From positions 310,001-374,000 of the forward strand of contig NZ_LSLK01000059.1 in NCBI RefSeq assembly GCF_002257705.1: a DNA stretch of 64,000 nucleotides. Reading direction: 5' to 3'. This document shows positions 17,738 to 27,150 of this stretch, piece by piece. The DNA comes from Sporomusa silvacetica DSM 10669 (GTDB lineage: Bacteria > Bacillota > Negativicutes > Sporomusales > Sporomusaceae). Both the position numbers and the translations under genes were made by a program. The notes under the pieces were generated by a model. The model was not told the DNA's origin, searched no databases, and worked only from the letters and a program-made list of their open reading frames with translations. Within the stretch, counting starts at the first letter, position 1. Every line of letters begins with the position of its first letter.

Positions 17738-20700
17738 TTAGTTTATCAGTTTTAATTCCTTAGCCTTGGTTACGGCCTGTACTCTCCGGCTCACCTGCAG
17801 CTTGCCATATATATTCAGGATATGGGTCTTGACGGTATTTACAGTGAGCTTCAATCTCAAGGCAATTTCCTTGTTAGACATGCCGGCGGCAATTAGACGT
17901 AAGACATCCAGTTCACGCTCTGTGAGTGGCTCAATCATTGGCAGCGGGGTAGCGTCTACTGTGATGGCAGCTTCTGCTAGAAATGCTTGCAGCTTCTGGA
18001 TATAGGCTATTTGACTGGATAACAACCGCAATACTTCCACTCGTTCCGGTGTGAACACTCCGGTCAACAGGCTGTTTTCCAGGTACAGGGCCCCTACAGG
18101 TATGCCCTGAAGGATCAAAGGCAGGCAAACAACAGCTTTTGAACACGACTGAATAATATAGGGATCTTTAGCAAAGATTCCAGCTTGTTCGATGTCATTT
18201 ACAATTACGGGTTCCAGCGTCCGGGCAACATAGCGGACCATCATCTGTGAGAGATTAACGCTTTTTCCCAGGATAAGTGGTGTTACTGTCGCCGCCGAAT
18301 GTGGATCATTGTCTTTAGCGGCTTCAATAAACAGTTTCTCATCTTTCTCCAGAATTAGATAACCCTTATCAGCTCCAGCATTCTCAATAGCAATATCTAA
18401 AACGCTTTTCAGCAATTTGGCCGGGTTTGTTTCTTCAGCTACTCTCTGTACCGCTTGCACGATAGTATACAGTTCCAGTTTACCAGTAGCTTCGTTGTTG
18501 CCACCATCGGCAAGGTTGGCAACTTGGTAGGCTTTTTTTAATATTTCTATGGTTTCAAGCTCTTCATCTACAATAGATGTTCCAGCCAGCAAGTGCGGAT
18601 ATTGGATTTCGAGATTTTGTACCTTTCTGTTGGCTCCCCACTTGGTATATCCGCTGCGAGCGTCGGTTAGATAGACTTGAGCAACTTTATCCCGGCCTTT
18701 GGCGAGATAAAACTTGACTGCCAACTCGTTGGCGAGAGCTTCATTCTGCACATAGCCGTTTTCGCGGGCAGAGTAAATGGCCCTGTCGTACAGGGTCATG
18801 GCTTCATTGTCTTCACCGTTCAGGCGAGCTATTTCGGCGGCAATCAGCAGGTATTTGTGGAGAAAGTTTGCCGGACAGGAATGTGACCACTTGTTCATCC
18901 GTTGCTGGTTTTCTCTAAGTAGTTTCCGGTATTTCTTCTGTTGGTTTTTCGGCAGTTGGTCAATGCTAGCAGTTATTACTAAGGAACAATAGAATATGTA
19001 CTCGGCAGCAAGTAAGAGACCACTGATTATCTTAAAGTCTTGGCAAGTTTGTTCCACCAGGGCCAAGGCTTTCGCGTTATCACCATAGAGGTAATATAAT
19101 TGGATTTTTGAAAAATGATAAGTCATAATAGCTGTATGATCTTCTTGTAAGCATTTTTGGAAATCTTCTTCCGTGTAATCAGCATTGCTTAGGGTTTCAA
19201 GGTTTCCGGCTAATCCTATTAAATTGGCTATCAGTAATTGATAATTTAAAAGTCTCACCCGTTTGGCAAAGTTATAGTAGCGCTGGCCTTCCTCATAAAG
19301 CTCGGTCAAAGAAGCTCCTAGCAAGTACTTTGTTTCAATAATCAAGGTCTTCGCATACCAGACAAACAGCAATTCTCCCGACTCAAGACCATAATCAACA
19401 GCCTTCTGCAAGTAACCAACGCTGGTGCTGCCATGGTTTGTCCAGTGGCTTGCAAATAAGCCGGCAGTAAAATAGAATATGCACTTGGCGGAACTATTAT
19501 CGTATTTTTCGATAAGTTTTAGGGCCGTCTGTTCAAACTTATGCCCTGTTTTATAGTCTCCCAGCACATTGCCGAAAAAGATTCTGTAGTTGATATAGCC
19601 GGTGGGAGAAAAATCAGTGTTTCCATACTTAATGGATATATTTGCAACTTTCAGCATAATGAACATGCATAATCTTGAATTGACCATAGCAGCCGCGCAC
19701 GCTTGGGCTATGAGAAGTCTGATGATCTTCTTTTTCACCGGATCAGTCATTTCCGGCAAAGTAGTAAAATTGGTCAAATTGCGGTTGCGCAAGTGCCATT
19801 TAGCCAGCAAGATTTCTTTAATGAAAGCAAATTTTCCGGGATTCTCCGGCAGATTGAGTCCCAACAGTTTTAAGGCTTCTATTCCTAATTGAAGCGTTTC
19901 ATGATACTTTTTAATCCCTAAATTTAAAGTCATTTTAATAAGGCATATATCGGCCTTTTCCATCTTTGTTTGAGCCCTGTCCATTAATAAATTAAACAAT
20001 TGGTTTGCTGTGTCGAAATGGTCGCAAAGATACTCACATTGGGCATGTTCCAGGTGAAGATCATAAGTCAAACGGTAATACTCCTGCCAAGCATTGTCAG
20101 GGAGGAGGGCTATGCCGGAATTAAAATAATCCAGCGCTGAACCGTAAGCGGTTGAAGCTTTAGCCTTCTGACCGGCTAGCAAATTGTACTCCGCTAATTT
20201 AATCTTCTCAGCCAGGTAATGGATTAAATCCAGAGCGCGGTTCAAGTGGTCCATAATGTCAAAAATCTTTTCATCCAGTTCATTCTGAGCCGTATTTTGC
20301 AAAAGCAACCGGCCAATTTGCAAGTGTACTTCCTGTTTTTTCTCTTCCGGGACCAGGGAATGAGCTGCCTGCTGGACACGGTCATGCAAAAATTCGTATT
20401 TGGTTTCAGAATTGATAGCCTTATATACATGACAGAACGATCGATAAGTATGGTCAAAACCATTTCTGGGCAGTACAAGGCCTTCGATAATTGCCAACCG
20501 GAGGTTGGCAATTATTTGGCCAGGTGTCTGTTCACAAGCAAGGGACAGCGTTTTCAGGTCAAATGTATTGCCAATATAGGCGGCCAGCTGCAAAACATTA
20601 CGGGTTTCGGCCGGAAGCCTTTGCAACTTGTCCGTCATAAAATTAATTACATCGCTAGCCATGGGCATTTCATCGATAGAAGCCGGATCCCATTCCAAAC

Positions 20701-22444
20701 AACGGTCATTTGTGTTAAAGCGCAGAAGATTTTTCTCATACGCGGACTGTAACAACTGACCAAGAAAAAAGGGGTTGCCGCCTGTCTTCCGGTAAAGCAT
20801 TTCTGCTAGCAGCTGTGACTTGCCACTCCCTCTTAAACAGTGTAAGGTATCGGCGACAAATTGAAAGGTGCAGGCTTGATCCAGGGGCGCCAGCGATATA
20901 TGTTGTATAGGGATTTTCATTTTTTGCAGTTCATTCAGGGTGAGCAGTAGTGGGTGCGCGCCGGTTACCTCGTTATCCCGGTATGCACCGATAAAAAACA
21001 AGTAGTGACCGTCCGGATCTTCACATAAGTATTGGAGCAAATTTAGTGATGCGGAATCGGCCCATTGCAAGTCATCCAGAAAAATGACTAAGGGATGTTC
21101 TTTTTGGGTAAATACCCGGATGAAATTTCTAAATACCAATCGGAAGCGGTTTTGAGCTTCCCGCGGCTGAAGTAATTCAGCTGGCGGTTGGGGCCCAATA
21201 ATCAATTCTACTTCAGGAATAACTTGGGTAATCACCGCGCCATTCCGGCCTAGGGCGCGCAAAAGTTTTTCTTTCCAAGCAGCAAGACTCTCCTGGCTTT
21301 CGGTCAGAAACTGCCGCATCAAATCTCTAAACGCCTGAATAAACGGGGCATAGGGGATGTTCTGTTGAAGCTGGTCTGATTTTCCGGTTATAAAGTATCC
21401 CTTTGGGATCGCAAGAGGTCTAAATCCTTCCTGAATCAATACCGTTTTTCCGGTACCTGCATACCCATACACCAGCACCAATCCGTCCCGGCCTAAACGC
21501 ACACTTTTAAAGGCATCTGTGAGAACTTTTATCTCCCTTTCCCGGCAATAGAGCTTGTTAGGAAGCTGAAAACGGCCAGACAAGTCTACCTGCCCGAGGA
21601 TAAACAGCTGAATCGCTCCGGTCTGGTTCCATTGTCGCCGGCATTCTGCCAAGTCTGCCAGAAGTCCCAAAGCGTTTTGATATCGTTTCCCGGCCATTTT
21701 GGCCAATAATTTCATGATAACGGCGGAAAGCGCAGGTGGAATGTCAGGATTGCTCTCTCTGAGGTTAACCGGTTTTTGGGCAATGTGGGCATAGATCCAC
21801 TGAAGTTGATGGCTTGCCTGGAAAGGAAGCTGTCCAGTCAGTATTTCGTATAACACTACTCCCATGGAATAAAAATCGCTGCGGTGGTCAATAGCCTTGC
21901 CCATCCGGCCAATCTGTTCCGGCGACATATAGGCCGGGGTTCCTGCCAGAGTATGGGGCGGAAACTCAGGGTGACCTTTCCGGGGCATAATGGTTGCGAT
22001 GCTGAAATCCGCTATTATTACCTGCTTTGTATCAGGATGAATCAAAATAGCATCGGGTTTTAAGTTCCTGTGAATAACGCCCTTTTGATGGAGTTCACCC
22101 AGCGTTTCCGTCAGTTGAATGGCAATGGAAAAGAAGCCGGATAGGTCCAGTTGATTAGCACGCAGGTATTCTTTAAGCGGTATAACTGTGATATCTTCCA
22201 CAATCAAAGCAACGGTTAATCCAGACCATTCCAGTTTTATCGGCTTGATAATTCCGCTAATGCCTAGGTTGCGGGTAATTTCGTATTCGTTAATGATTTT
22301 CGCGATATCAAGCTGGTTGGCTTCAGCCGTAAGGGCTTTAACAATAACCGATCGTTGGCCTTGAATTTTTTGAGCCCGGCAGACTTTAAAATGGTCATAC
22401 TCACAAATCTCTTCAGTAATTATATAATCAGGCAAAGAAACCAT
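17738..22444 (-). CDS. Multidomain regulator: kinase fold, AAA ATPase, helical repeats, GAF, LuxR HTH (paralog 2)
   Basis: About 1568 residues from the ATG ending at 22444, the start that aligns with paralog 1; in-frame ATG/GTG codons exist up to 22495 and none has a strong ribosome-binding site. Domain order is the same as in paralog 1: kinase fold, ATPase (GYAGTGKT and IFLDDLQWAD), alpha-helical repeats, GAF, LuxR HTH (LTERELDVL...SNKEIA...TVKTHI). The catalytic-loop Asp is replaced: HRN at 125-127 instead of HRD. The metal-binding Asp of DFS (146) is present, but the Asn after HRN is Ala. The kinase domain is therefore probably inactive or purely regulatory, while the ATPase and DNA-binding parts look intact. 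It lies immediately upstream of promoter E2 and the nitroreductase-OYE genes, its likely targets. Confidence 0.9.
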   Translation of the reverse strand: MVSLPDYIITEEICEYDHFKVCRAQKIQGQRSVIVKALTAEANQLDIAKIINEYEITRNLGISGIIKPIKLEWSGLTVALIVEDITVIPLKEYLRANQLDLSGFFSIAIQLTETLGELHQKGVIHRNLKPDAILIHPDTKQVIIADFSIATIMPRKGHPEFPPHTLAGTPAYMSPEQIGRMGKAIDHRSDFYSMGVVLYEILTGQLPFQASHQLQWIYAHIAQKPVNLRESNPDIPPALSAVIMKLLAKMAGKRYQNALGLLADLAECRRQWNQTGAIQLFILGQVDLSGRFQLPNKLYCREREIKVLTDAFKSVRLGRDGLVLVYGYAGTGKTVLIQEGFRPLAIPKGYFITGKSDQLQQNIPYAPFIQAFRDLMRQFLTESQESLAAWKEKLLRALGRNGAVITQVIPEVELIIGPQPPAELLQPREAQNRFRLVFRNFIRVFTQKEHPLVIFLDDLQWADSASLNLLQYLCEDPDGHYLFFIGAYRDNEVTGAHPLLLTLNELQKMKIPIQHISLAPLDQACTFQFVADTLHCLRGSGKSQLLAEMLYRKTGGNPFFLGQLLQSAYEKNLLRFNTNDRCLEWDPASIDEMPMASDVINFMTDKLQRLPAETRNVLQLAAYIGNTFDLKTLSLACEQTPGQIIANLRLAIIEGLVLPRNGFDHTYRSFCHVYKAINSETKYEFLHDRVQQAAHSLVPEEKKQEVHLQIGRLLLQNTAQNELDEKIFDIMDHLNRALDLIHYLAEKIKLAEYNLLAGQKAKASTAYGSALDYFNSGIALLPDNAWQEYYRLTYDLHLEHAQCEYLCDHFDTANQLFNLLMDRAQTKMEKADICLIKMTLNLGIKKYHETLQLGIEALKLLGLNLPENPGKFAFIKEILLAKWHLRNRNLTNFTTLPEMTDPVKKKIIRLLIAQACAAAMVNSRLCMFIMLKVANISIKYGNTDFSPTGYINYRIFFGNVLGDYKTGHKFEQTALKLIEKYDNSSAKCIFYFTAGLFASHWTNHGSTSVGYLQKAVDYGLESGELLFVWYAKTLIIETKYLLGASLTELYEEGQRYYNFAKRVRLLNYQLLIANLIGLAGNLETLSNADYTEEDFQKCLQEDHTAIMTYHFSKIQLYYLYGDNAKALALVEQTCQDFKIISGLLLAAEYIFYCSLVITASIDQLPKNQQKKYRKLLRENQQRMNKWSHSCPANFLHKYLLIAAEIARLNGEDNEAMTLYDRAIYSARENGYVQNEALANELAVKFYLAKGRDKVAQVYLTDARSGYTKWGANRKVQNLEIQYPHLLAGTSIVDEELETIEILKKAYQVANLADGGNNEATGKLELYTIVQAVQRVAEETNPAKLLKSVLDIAIENAGADKGYLILEKDEKLFIEAAKDNDPHSAATVTPLILGKSVNLSQMMVRYVARTLEPVIVNDIEQAGIFAKDPYIIQSCSKAVVCLPLILQGIPVGALYLENSLLTGVFTPERVEVLRLLSSQIAYIQKLQAFLAEAAITVDATPLPMIEPLTERELDVLRLIAAGMSNKEIALRLKLTVNTVKTHILNIYGKLQVSRRVQAVTKAKELKLIN

Positions 22445-22600
22445 TTTGCTTAGGCCATCAATTCTCATCCGGTAGTCCATATGCAATTTCAACACCTAAT
22501 AGTTGCATACCATCACTCCAGTTATTTAAAAAAATGTTATTTTTTCACTTCGAGGACTCTTTGCTTTTTCCTGCACAGCGCAATGAATAAAATAAATAGA

Positions 22601-22633
22601 GGTTCCAGGCGATATTCAGAATCCCCTGGAACC
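22601..22633 (-). terminator. Conserved hairpin upstream of kinase paralog 2
   Basis: Perfect arms GGTTCCAGG and CCTGGAACC around a 15-nt loop, followed on the minus strand by a TCTATTTATTTTATT tract. It lies 157 nt before the start codon, downstream of the MBL-fold gene, so it probably ends that transcript. The same hairpin accompanies each regulator copy. Confidence 0.55.
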
Positions 22634-22669
22634 CAAATAAGTATATCTTGCTCCATTATTATTTGGCTG

Positions 22670-23605
22670 TTATTTGTTATTCAGATACTTTATCCTGAGG
22701 TTCCCTTTTATCATCATTTCGCTATCTCTCTGTGGCAGGACCTTTTTAAGTTCGGAGAAGATATACTCAATATCGGTTGATTTTGCACAGAGTTTTTTGG
22801 CATTTTTATCAAAGATACTCAGGTATTGCTTCATGTCTGCAATATCCTTTTTACCGGATATTGGACCATGCCCCGGAATGATCTGGTCAACATCCATCTT
22901 CTGAATATAGTCAAGCACGGTAAGCCAACTGGGGATATTCCCGTCGGCGATATAGGGGTGATAGCCTGTAAACAAGATGTCACCGGTAAACAGGATCTTT
23001 TTGCCAGGCAGATAGACAAGGATGCTACCATCCGTATGGGAAGGCCCAGGATAGATTAGCTTAATTGTCTGATCGCCCAGGTCTATTTCCATTTGCTCGT
23101 TAAAGGTCAGGGTAGGGTAGGCGATGGTCGTTCCTTCCATGTCTTTTTCCGTAAGTCCCCAACTATTTTGGACATACCGCAGCATAGTTGGGCCGGCCTT
23201 TTTTAGGTTATTTTTGTCGATCTCGTGGGAAATGATAGTTGCCCCGAGCTTCACAAACTCCGAGCTGCCCAGAACATGGTCAGGATGGCAGTGGGTAGTG
23301 ACGACATACTTTATAGGCTTATCAGAAATCGCACGGATGTCATTGATAAGCCGCTGCGCCTCTTTGGCCGAAGTAAGGGTATCGACAACTACGATCCCGT
23401 CTTGGCCGATAATGACTCCGGTGTTTGCAGCAAAACTATTTTGCGGTATCATCGGTTTTGTGTCTACATAGCAATAGACGTTATCCGCTATTTTTGTTAA
23501 CCCATTTTGTGCGAATGCGATCTGAGTAAGCAAAGAAACACCAATCAACACGATAGCTAATATTGACCGACGGCAAATTCGCGATCTTAAAATCTCTGTT
23601 ACCAT
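22670..23605 (-). CDS. Exported MBL-fold metallohydrolase (metallo-beta-lactamase-like)
   Basis: A 311-residue protein with a basic N-terminus, a hydrophobic signal segment ending around AFAQ (residue 33) and a metallo-beta-lactamase domain. The zinc motif is complete: TTHCHPDHVLG (HxHxDH) near 105, a later His in YPGPSHTDGS, Asp in LFTGDILFTGYHP and His in IPGHGPISG. The family hydrolyses lactams, lactones, thioesters or sulfate esters; the exported location and sequence style resemble class B beta-lactamase-related and quinoprotein-relay-like hydrolases. Resistance activity cannot be claimed. AGGAGG lies 8 nt before the ATG. It lies between the methyltransferase gene at 23721 and regulator paralog 2. 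Confidence 0.88.
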   Translation of the reverse strand: MVTEILRSRICRRSILAIVLIGVSLLTQIAFAQNGLTKIADNVYCYVDTKPMIPQNSFAANTGVIIGQDGIVVVDTLTSAKEAQRLINDIRAISDKPIKYVVTTHCHPDHVLGSSEFVKLGATIISHEIDKNNLKKAGPTMLRYVQNSWGLTEKDMEGTTIAYPTLTFNEQMEIDLGDQTIKLIYPGPSHTDGSILVYLPGKKILFTGDILFTGYHPYIADGNIPSWLTVLDYIQKMDVDQIIPGHGPISGKKDIADMKQYLSIFDKNAKKLCAKSTDIEYIFSELKKVLPQRDSEMMIKGNLRIKYLNNK

Positions 23606-23720
23606 TTAGTTAAGCCTCCTAAAATAATATAAATTTGCGCTTGCGCAGAAAACAATTCTACCTCCTCCCAAACATGTATCTTAGAAATCGAGCCCAAACG
23701 GAATAGGGAGAAAAATGCGT

Positions 23721-24323
23721 TTATACGTCACAAATGTATAATACCTTCTCTTTTAAAAACGCAATTTTATCGATCTTAGGGAAAACTGAAGTCAATTGAT
23801 CCTCGAAGCTGTTTGCATACTCTTTGTAGAAACTACCTTCTAAAAACTCGACGAACCGGGCAATAGGATTTATGTTTTGAGGAAAATCAATAATTATAAC
23901 TTTCTCCCTAGCAACCCGCCGCATTTGTTGTAAAACATTTAACCGGTATTCATCATTCATGTCGTGAAGGCAAAATGCAGTTGTAACCAAGTCAAACGAC
24001 GCAGTTTCAAACTGAGTTAGTTCGTGGGCCGCCAAATTCCTAAAATTAATTTTGCTCCCATAGCTTATTCTTGCTTCGTTTAACATCTCCGGGGAGAAAT
24101 CTATGCCGGTAATATGGGCTGTGTATTCCAACAAAATTCCTGCAAGCCCACCAGTTCCGGTTCCGACATCAAGTATAGTAGTGTTATTGCTAATTTCGAT
24201 TCGTTTTAACAAAAGAGGCATGGATTTCCGGTAGTCAGATCGCATTTTCTTATTGACGACCTTATAAAACGGCAACCCCCATTTATAGAATTTCTTTAAC
24301 CGCTCAGCACCATCATCCTGCAT
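23721..24323 (-). CDS. Class I SAM-dependent methyltransferase (UbiE/MenG-like fold)
   Basis: A 200-residue Rossmann-fold methyltransferase. Motif I TTILDVGTGTGGLAG is near residue 50, motif II ITGIDFSPEML near 75, and VTTAFCLHDM near 115. The N-terminal WGLPFYKVVNKKMRSDY segment resembles ubiquinone/menaquinone-type C-methyltransferases, but the protein is short and the acceptor is not predictable. It lies between an iron-sulfur flavoprotein gene and the MBL-fold gene, on the same strand but with gaps above 100 bp, so co-transcription is uncertain. Confidence 0.85.
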   Translation of the reverse strand: MQDDGAERLKKFYKWGLPFYKVVNKKMRSDYRKSMPLLLKRIEISNNTTILDVGTGTGGLAGILLEYTAHITGIDFSPEMLNEARISYGSKINFRNLAAHELTQFETASFDLVTTAFCLHDMNDEYRLNVLQQMRRVAREKVIIIDFPQNINPIARFVEFLEGSFYKEYANSFEDQLTSVFPKIDKIAFLKEKVLYICDV

Positions 24324-24531
24324 ACAAACACTCCTTTACACACTTTAGCCATTAATATCCCCTTCACCCACATTGAAGTAATCTTTGTATTACGCCTTAT
24401 TAACATTTTCTTTATTCAATTGCAATTTCCTCTATAGTTGTAAATATTTATCAATTTATCGATATACGACAGACCGTGTAAACAGTAACCACTGGCATGG
24501 ATATTATTGCTTATGACAAGTTATTTTTTGG
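24324..24531. other. Intergenic region with a fragment shared with the 11.7-kb junction
   Basis: A stretch at 24486-24508 (ACCACTGGCATG and following) nearly repeats 11690-11712, the DNA between the regulator hairpin and the OYE remnant. It is therefore another scar of the duplicated unit. No gene is seen. Confidence 0.5.
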
Positions 24532-25215
24532 TCATACTGATAACATACTATCGGTTGCAATTTCTTTTCCTGCCTTCTCTAACAGTTGTAGATAATTTGC
24601 GATATTATCTACTAACTGAGGACAACTAGCAGTAAGAGGTTGTAATGCTTCTGCCGGGAGATTTAGGAATGGGCCTTGTGGTATGTAGATTTCTCCAATT
24701 ACTTCGGTAAGCATATTGAGAGCCAATCTTTCAATCCAGAGAGAAATGACTTGGAAATGGGATCTTTCGGGGTAACCACAGTTCGATATCATCACTAATT
24801 TTGGTGGTTTTACTCCTGATCTAAATGGCGAAGCATCGTTGTCTTTATTTACATGCCGGCATTCACCATTGCTATATTTTTGAACATGAGGAGCGACAGT
24901 CACTATCATTCGATCCATAAAAACTTTTAGCATACTGGAGATATGATCATAGTACAGTGGGGTTGCCAAGACCAGAATGTCTGCTCCTTCTTTAACAGCC
25001 AGTATCTCTGCCATATCATCTTTAATCACGCATTGTCCGGGAGTATTGGTCCAGCAGGAAATACAACCCTTACAATGTTTGATTTCCTTTTCCGCTAAAA
25101 AAACGTTTACAATTTCCGCTCCTGCCTCCTGTGCTCCTTTTAGGAAGGCGCTGACCATTACATTGGTATTACTTGCTTTACCTTTCGGACTCCCATTAAT
25201 AGCAACAATCTTCAT
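24532..25215 (-). CDS. Iron-sulfur flavoprotein-like FMN reductase family protein
   Basis: A 227-residue flavodoxin-fold protein, paralogous to the one at 4375-5136. The N-terminus KIVAINGSPKGKASNTN is the FMN loop, and CKGCISCWTNTPGQC supplies the C-x2-C-x2-C-x7-C cluster of iron-sulfur flavoproteins. It probably passes single electrons between ferredoxin-type donors and FMN. AGGAGATTAAT precedes the ATG at 25215. The gene lies directly behind promoter E3, so it belongs to the same proposed regulon as the nitroreductase unit. Confidence 0.9.
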   Translation of the reverse strand: MKIVAINGSPKGKASNTNVMVSAFLKGAQEAGAEIVNVFLAEKEIKHCKGCISCWTNTPGQCVIKDDMAEILAVKEGADILVLATPLYYDHISSMLKVFMDRMIVTVAPHVQKYSNGECRHVNKDNDASPFRSGVKPPKLVMISNCGYPERSHFQVISLWIERLALNMLTEVIGEIYIPQGPFLNLPAEALQPLTASCPQLVDNIANYLQLLEKAGKEIATDSMLSV

Positions 25216-25267
25216 ATTAATCTCCTCGCTTTCTTATGCCACTATTACATTCGTGGTCAATGTTAAA

Positions 25268-25309
25268 CTTATAGTAATTGTTCCCCATAGACATCACCCG
25301 AAAGGATGA
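25268..25309 (-). promoter_or_regulatory. Dyad operator plus -10 box, promoter E3
   Basis: TCACCC-GAAA-GGATGA (one mismatch in the dyad) at 25294-25309, a 20-nt spacer, then TATAAG at 25268-25273 on the minus strand. It stands 53 nt before the flavoprotein start codon. Confidence 0.6.
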
Positions 25310-25332
25310 GTTGGAATATTTTTAACAAAAAA

Positions 25333-25362
25333 CATCCCTCAACTGGAGCAGAGGGATGTTTA
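25333..25362. terminator. Terminator-like hairpin beside E3
   Basis: Arms AAACATCCCT and AGGGATGTTT. It matches the hairpin that ends regulator paralog 2 at 17707-17735, although no intact regulator gene precedes it here, which marks a lost gene. Confidence 0.65.
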
Positions 25363-25472
25363 GTTCTGTATGAGGTTCGAGCAGCGGCAAAGGTGTTCAT
25401 ACAGTTGGCATTATCAACCGATATCCTTTAATAATATCAGCCTGATTATTCATGATGCCGGTGTTTCCTTTT

Positions 25473-25700
25473 TCAATGCTTCAAAACAAGCCTTTGCTTC
25501 CGCCGAGAACTCGTGGAAGTTATTATAATCATTCCGGAACCGCCTGCTGCAAGATTCTGATAAATTTTTAGTGTTGTTTCCGTTGCTTTTCCGTCTGTTG
25601 TCATACTATTTTCGCTAGTTACCGATCTTACCAGTCGATTTTTCAGAGCCAGATTAGAAATTCTTCCTTCAGAAAAGACTGTATAATTATGTCTGGTCAC
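25473..25700 (-). pseudogene. Old Yellow Enzyme gene truncated and fused to an unrelated 3' end
   Basis: The first 60 or so codons (TRHNYTVFSEGRISN to GGSGMII) are almost identical to OYE copy 1. At about 25518 the match stops abruptly. Just beyond, in another frame, lies what looks like the C-terminus of an unrelated protein (EFSAEAKACFEALKKETPAS and stop). An internal deletion joined two genes, and no functional enzyme can result. Confidence 0.9.
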
Positions 25701-25740
25701 TCGATTACCTCCTAAATATCGATTGTAAAACTTATCGCCA

Positions 25741-25885
25741 CGCTACCGCAACACAATGCCCACATTTAAAACATATTTCCGGCAAAAGCAGCTCGGCCCC
25801 TGCTACCGCATCTCAATAATTCCAGTAGCCGAGCACGCTTCTACGCAAGTGCCGCATTTGACACACTTTGAACTTACTAAGTGAT
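25741..25885 (-). pseudogene. Ferredoxin-domain remnant of the nitroreductase gene
   Basis: Nucleotide blocks such as CGCAACACAATGCCCACA, the AAAACATA(C/T)TTCCGGCAAAA block and CTACGCAAGT(A/G)CCGCATTTG match the intact gene at 17416-17545. The frame is broken by small indels and the nitroreductase domain is missing. It keeps the original order: ferredoxin/nitroreductase just upstream of OYE. Confidence 0.85.
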
Positions 25886-25935
25886 TCCCGTCATTGCCGC
25901 AATAATAGTATTACAAATCTAATCACTGTGTCACA

Positions 25936-26217
25936 TCACCCAACATGCTGTTGTACGAATTTGCCGATATTATTGATTGCCTGCTGTGCCTCAGGTACAA
26001 CTCCAGCAAAGGCGTGAAATACATGCCACATGTTATCCCATACCTCCAATGTAACGTCCACGCCAGCTTCTTCAGCCCGCGCTGCCAACCGGGTAGAATC
26101 ATTCAATAATACCTCATGGTCGCCGACCTGAATCAATAGATTGGGTAATCCGCCCAGGTTTTGGCTTATCGGTGATAAAATTGGTGGTTTTATATCAGTA
26201 TTATCCTTAATAGCCAC
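25936..26217 (-). pseudogene. C-terminal fragment of an alpha/beta-hydrolase (HSL-type esterase)
   Basis: Ninety-three codons encode only the last third of an acetyl-esterase/HSL-like hydrolase: LPNLLIQVGDHEVLLNDS with the acidic residue and WDNMWHVFHAFAGVVPEAQ with the catalytic His. The oxyanion HGG motif and the nucleophile GDSAGG are absent, and nothing upstream restores them. The fragment is therefore called a 5'-truncated pseudogene. Confidence 0.8.
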
Positions 26218-26300
26218 CGCCGTCCATTCCCGGCGTATCTGTTTTTGCAGGTTAGCTCTGCAAACCTATCAATATTGACGGCCAATATGGACAAATAGAC

Positions 26301-27146
26301 CTACCACAATTCTTCTCTCTGTGACTTTGGCCGTCTCCCGTCAACATCCGTGAATCCATAGTGTTGAGCTACTTCAGCAGTAATCAGAATTTTCCCGGTT
26401 TCATTCATGATGTTTTCGTCATTTGCCAAAGCCGCTACGCACCTCCCGACAAATTGCGGAGATTCTGAATCGGACAGATCAATTGATTTATCTTGATGCG
26501 CTAATGCAATCATGCCTTCAGTTCTTACCGTATCCGGATATAGTGAAATCACTGTCACCCCGTACTGTCTTAATTCATGAGCCGTATCGGCCGATAATTT
26601 ATCAATCGCCGCTTTACATACCCCATTGGCAACATTAAACCAATAACGTCGCCCCGCGAAATAGGATATATTTACGATCAAGCCACTTTTTTGTTTCGTC
26701 ATCATTTGCGCCGCAAGCCTGCTTGCAACATAATTTGATCGTACTCCGACTCTGATAAAATCATCGAAAAATGAAAGGGGCTGTTCCCAAAAAGGTGTAT
26801 TAGAAAAATATCCTTTCATTATATGGTCACTTGCAGGCCAGGCACTATTAACCAGAATATCTAACCTACCTTGTTCCCGATTGACTGTTTTAAAAAACTT
26901 TTCCACCTCCTCGTCTTTTCGGAGATCACATTTGTAGGCGATTCCAGTTCCCCCCAATTCGTTGACTTTATCCACTGCTTGATAAATCGTTGTTCCTTTT
27001 AGAAATTGAGGTAACTCATCATCTTTTTCAGTGCGTCCTACAACGTAAACCGTTGCCCCCTGTTCAGCCAGTCCCAATGCGACCCCTCTGCCGACACCCC
27101 TACTTGCCCCTGCTATTATAGCAACCTTACCCTGAAGAGTTTTCAT
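26301..27146 (-). CDS. SDR-family oxidoreductase lacking the catalytic tyrosine
   Basis: A 281-residue short-chain dehydrogenase/reductase of the DHRS1-like subgroup. The NAD(P)-binding GASRGVGRG motif is near residue 14, VNSAWP lies where NNAG is usual, and ISYFAGRRYWFNVANGVCKAA contains the active-site region. At the YxxxK position the sequence reads NGVCK: Lys is present but Tyr is replaced by Asn, as the codon AAT shows. The protein may be catalytically impaired, use another residue, or serve a binding role. The ATG at 27146 is 4 bp after the MerR gene stop and has GAGTG-type ribosome-binding sequence within that gene, so the two are co-transcribed. Confidence 0.87.
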   Translation of the reverse strand: MKTLQGKVAIIAGASRGVGRGVALGLAEQGATVYVVGRTEKDDELPQFLKGTTIYQAVDKVNELGGTGIAYKCDLRKDEEVEKFFKTVNREQGRLDILVNSAWPASDHIMKGYFSNTPFWEQPLSFFDDFIRVGVRSNYVASRLAAQMMTKQKSGLIVNISYFAGRRYWFNVANGVCKAAIDKLSADTAHELRQYGVTVISLYPDTVRTEGMIALAHQDKSIDLSDSESPQFVGRCVAALANDENIMNETGKILITAEVAQHYGFTDVDGRRPKSQREELW

Positions 27147-27150
27147 AACA

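Noticed and set aside
22670..23605. Calling the MBL-fold protein a beta-lactamase
   Set aside because: Zinc ligands and signal peptide fit, but the fold has many activities and no resistance context is present.
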